The position numbers were made by a program, and so were the translations under genes. A DNA stretch of 6,507 nucleotides from an uncultured Clostridia bacterium (GTDB taxonomy: Bacteria; Bacillota; Clostridia; Oscillospirales; Acutalibacteraceae): the NCBI GenBank assembly GCA_946409885.1, contig CAMJYF010000113.1:1-6507 (forward strand), in the 5' to 3' direction. Within the stretch, counting starts at the first letter, position 1, and every line of letters starts with the position of its first letter. Below are positions 4,313 through 6,507 of this stretch, one piece after another. The notes under the pieces were generated by a model. It saw only the letters and a program-made list of their open reading frames with translations, did no database searches and was not told the DNA's origin.

Positions 4313-6403
4313 ATGGAAGCGTATGAACTGGCTTACTGCGAAGAGGTTGGCGCTTATCTGGAGGCGGAAGCGGCACGCCTGCGGGCGGAAAGCGCCTTGC
4401 TGAAGGCGGAAATGCGGGAGGCCGGCCGGCAGTTCGCGGCGGAAAATCCCTACGGCGCCCTCTACCAGAGCGCTTACAGCGTGGCCACGGAGGCGGGCGA
4501 GCACGTGGCCGAAATGGAAAAGAAGCTGGCGCGCGCCGAGCATTCCCTGGCGGAGGCGGCGTATCTGGAAAAGCTGCGCCAATCCCCCTACTTCGGCCGG
4601 GTGGATTTTTCGGAAGACGGCCAGGCGGCGGAGGCCTATTATATCGGCCTGCGCACGCTGTTCCGCGGGGAGGATTCCCGCATCCTCACCTACGACTGGC
4701 GTGCCCCCGTCAGCTCTTTGTTTTACGCCGGGGAGGTGGGGGAGGCCTTCTACCGGGCGCCGGGCGGCAGGGTGGCGGGGGAGATCTCCCGCATCCGCCA
4801 GTACCAATTCCGGAATGGCCGCCTTGCCGCCTGCTGGGACGCGGACCTGCGCATTGACGACGCCTTGCTGCGGGACGTGCTCTCCGGGGCCGCCTCCCGG
4901 CGGATGCGCACCATCGTCAGCACCATCCAGCGGGATCAGAACCGGGCCATCCGGGCGGATTCCTCCCAAAGCCTGGCGGTGTTCGGCCCTGCCGGGTGCG
5001 GCAAAACCAGCGTGGGCATGCACCGGCTGGCGTGGATGCTGTACGAGGCCCGCGCGGATCAACGCGCGCCGGACCTGCTGATGTTCACCGCCAACGAGGC
5101 CTTCCGCGCCTACGTTTCCGGCGTGCTGCCGGAGCTGGGCGAGCAGGAGATCCGCGCCTGCTCCTACGCCGATCTGTTCAAAACCCACCTGAAGGGCTAC
5201 GCGGTGGAGGAGGCTCTTTCCCAGACGGAGGCGCTGTTGGCCGGGGACCTGCGGCGGGAGCGGAACGTGCAGGCCCTGTACGACCCGGAATTCACCGCCT
5301 TTGCGGAGGAATCGCTGCTGGCCCTGCCCGGCCGGTTCCGCACGCTGGCCCTCTTTGGCGAAACGGTGCTGTCCGCCGCGTCGCTGAAGGAAAAATATAA
5401 CGGCTTTCCGCCCGATCTGCGGGTGGGGGGCCGTCTGTCGCTGCTGCAAAGCTGGGCGCGGGAAGAGATCCGCCATTACTTTGCCGCGCGCAAAAAGGAG
5501 ATCTACCGGGCGGTGATGCGGTCCACCCCGCTGGATGAATCCACCGACGCGGCCTACGCGAAGCTGAGGGACCGCTTCCTGAAAAACGCGGAGGACATGA
5601 TCGCCTCCGCCGTCATTACCGATCCCGCCGTGCTGTGCCGCCGCCTGTTCGCGGCCCACTACGGGGAAAACGAGGCGCTGGAGGCCCTGAAGCGCCGCCT
5701 GGACGAAAAAAAGCTGTACTATGAGGACGCGGTGCTGCTGCTGTTTTTGCTGGCCGCCCTGGGCCTGTGCCGGGAAAAACGGCCGCCGTCGCACATCCTC
5801 ATTGATGAGGCGCAGGACTACGCCCCGCTGCAGCACCAGACCCTTCGGCTGCTGTACCCGGGTACGGTGTTCACCGTGCTGGCGGACGTCAACCAGGGCA
5901 TTGTACCCGCCGCCGACAGCCTGAACGCGGAGGCCATCGCCGCCGTCTACGGGGCGCGGCCCTTTTTCATCAATAAAAGCTACCGCAACACCCGGCCCAT
6001 CGGCGAGTTCGCCAAGCGGTTTCTGCCCGGCGCGGATTATGAGCTGTTCGACCGGGACGGCCCCGCCCCGGTGTTTGTGGAGGAGGCGGACGCCCCCGCC
6101 GCGGCGGCGGACATCGTGGCCGGTCTGCCGGAAAGCTGCCGCTCCGTGTGCGTGATCCTGCCCACCGTAACGGAGACCAAACGCTTTTACGCGGCGCTGA
6201 AAAAGCTGCTGCCGGACTGCGCCGCCGTGACGGACGCGAAAACCGTTGCCGACGCCCGTGTGCTGTGCCTGCCTGTGGCGCTGGCCAAGGGCATGGAGTT
6301 TGACGCGGTCATCATCCCGGCGTTTGACGAGGTATCGCAAAACGCCCGCGTGGCCTACATGATGACCACCCGCGCCCTGCACAGGCTGTACCTGCTGCGC
6401 TGA
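4313..6403 (+). CDS. helD: HelD-type superfamily 1 ATPase, RNA-polymerase recycling factor
   Basis: A 696-residue UvrD/Rep-like ATPase of the HelD family. In Bacillus and Mycobacterium, HelD binds RNA polymerase, pushes arms into its channels and uses ATP to clear nucleic acids and recycle stalled enzyme. Residues about 1-90 are strongly helical, charged and Ala-rich, as an antiparallel coiled-coil arm with a turn near ENPYGAL. They lead to SPYFGRVDF and the HelD-specific YDWRAPVSS (127-135). Helicase motifs are complete: a Q-like QRDQNRAI, Walker A GPAGCGKT (225-232), DEAQD (498-502, Walker B), SYRNT (556-560), AKGMEFD (658-664) and motif VI with R687 in MMTTRALHRLYLLR at the very C-terminus. 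It is shorter than the roughly 775-residue B. subtilis protein, apparently from short arms rather than lost motifs. ATG 4313 follows AGAGG by 7 nt; translation ends in tandem stops, TGA TAA. It is probably monocistronic. Confidence 0.9.
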   Translation: MEAYELAYCEEVGAYLEAEAARLRAESALLKAEMREAGRQFAAENPYGALYQSAYSVATEAGEHVAEMEKKLARAEHSLAEAAYLEKLRQSPYFGRVDFSEDGQAAEAYYIGLRTLFRGEDSRILTYDWRAPVSSLFYAGEVGEAFYRAPGGRVAGEISRIRQYQFRNGRLAACWDADLRIDDALLRDVLSGAASRRMRTIVSTIQRDQNRAIRADSSQSLAVFGPAGCGKTSVGMHRLAWMLYEARADQRAPDLLMFTANEAFRAYVSGVLPELGEQEIRACSYADLFKTHLKGYAVEEALSQTEALLAGDLRRERNVQALYDPEFTAFAEESLLALPGRFRTLALFGETVLSAASLKEKYNGFPPDLRVGGRLSLLQSWAREEIRHYFAARKKEIYRAVMRSTPLDESTDAAYAKLRDRFLKNAEDMIASAVITDPAVLCRRLFAAHYGENEALEALKRRLDEKKLYYEDAVLLLFLLAALGLCREKRPPSHILIDEAQDYAPLQHQTLRLLYPGTVFTVLADVNQGIVPAADSLNAEAIAAVYGARPFFINKSYRNTRPIGEFAKRFLPGADYELFDRDGPAPVFVEEADAPAAAADIVAGLPESCRSVCVILPTVTETKRFYAALKKLLPDCAAVTDAKTVADARVLCLPVALAKGMEFDAVIIPAFDEVSQNARVAYMMTTRALHRLYLLR

Positions 6404-6410
6404 TAAAGGG

Positions 6411-6507
6411 GGATTTGTCGGGGCGACGCGAACCCCGTAGCGCGGCTCCGTGAGCCGTTCTCGCCTGCCGGCTCGGTCGGTGCTTCTGCTTCGCAGAGGT
6501 GCCCACC
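6411..6507. repeat. Hairpin-rich intergenic sequence after HelD, possible relative of the 3.5-kb repeat
   Basis: The stretch begins GGATTTGTCG, identical to the outer edge of the inverted repeat at 3506-3624 (minus strand, 3618-3627), and continues with a similar GGG...AACCC.GTAG pattern. It then holds CGGCTC-CGT-GAGCCG (6443-6457), a second CGGCTC at 6469-6474 that could compete for the same GAGCCG, and a hairpin pairing 6479-6489 with 6493-6503 around TTC with three G-U wobbles. No open frame with family character is seen. It may supply the 3' end of the HelD message, but no T-run is visible before the window ends, and the element may be cut by the edge. Confidence 0.5.

Noticed and set aside
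4211..6382. Long open frame of 723 codons on the minus strand opposite HelD
   Set aside because: It mirrors the HelD gene, whose motifs are complete. Its translation is rich in Gly, Arg, His and Gln without any domain, and it has no ribosome-binding context. It is a by-product of GC-rich codon use.

Overview
The window looks like a chromosomal segment of a moderately GC-rich, low-oxygen Firmicute, most likely an Oscillospiraceae-type gut Clostridium. This is an inference from three things. Protein-coding DNA is GC-rich, while the promoter-containing spacers are AT-rich. Shine-Dalgarno sites are strong (AAAGGAGG, GGGGAGG, GGGAGG). The gene set includes an oxygen-sensitive radical-SAM activase, a bacterial M32 carboxypeptidase and a Gram-positive HelD ATPase. 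No species can be named from the sequence alone.

Layout. At the left edge, 1-51 (minus) is the first 17 codons of a gene that runs out of the window. It resembles the start of AAA/DUF4143-type ATPases and has its own promoter. An AT-rich spacer (about 66-249) holds that promoter, a terminator-like inverted repeat and a tandem repeat of one terminator arm. 250-945 (minus) encodes a NrdG2-type radical-SAM activating enzyme. Between it and the next gene lie two back-to-back promoters, one minus and one plus. From there everything reads plus: a secreted beta-propeller-like protein of unknown function (1070-1930), an M32 carboxypeptidase (1982-3487), a 119-bp BIME-like inverted repeat (3506-3624), a YgjP/DUF45 zinc-metalloprotein (3659-4210), and a HelD-type RNA-polymerase-associated superfamily 1 ATPase (4313-6403). 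The right edge (6411-6507) is a non-coding, hairpin-rich stretch that starts with the same 10-mer that closes the 3.5-kb repeat, so it may be a relative of that repeat.

How the genes work together. The propeller and peptidase genes are 51 bp apart and probably share the promoter at 1009-1037, with a weak hairpin between them. The NrdG2-like gene, YgjP and HelD look like independent housekeeping units. No nrdD-like glycyl-radical partner is in view. No tRNA, rRNA, CRISPR array, insertion sequence, prophage gene or defence cassette was recognised, and nothing here makes a convincing new multi-gene system. The most interesting material is the non-coding structure (divergent promoters, nested palindromes, duplicated terminator arm) and the uncharacterised exported propeller.
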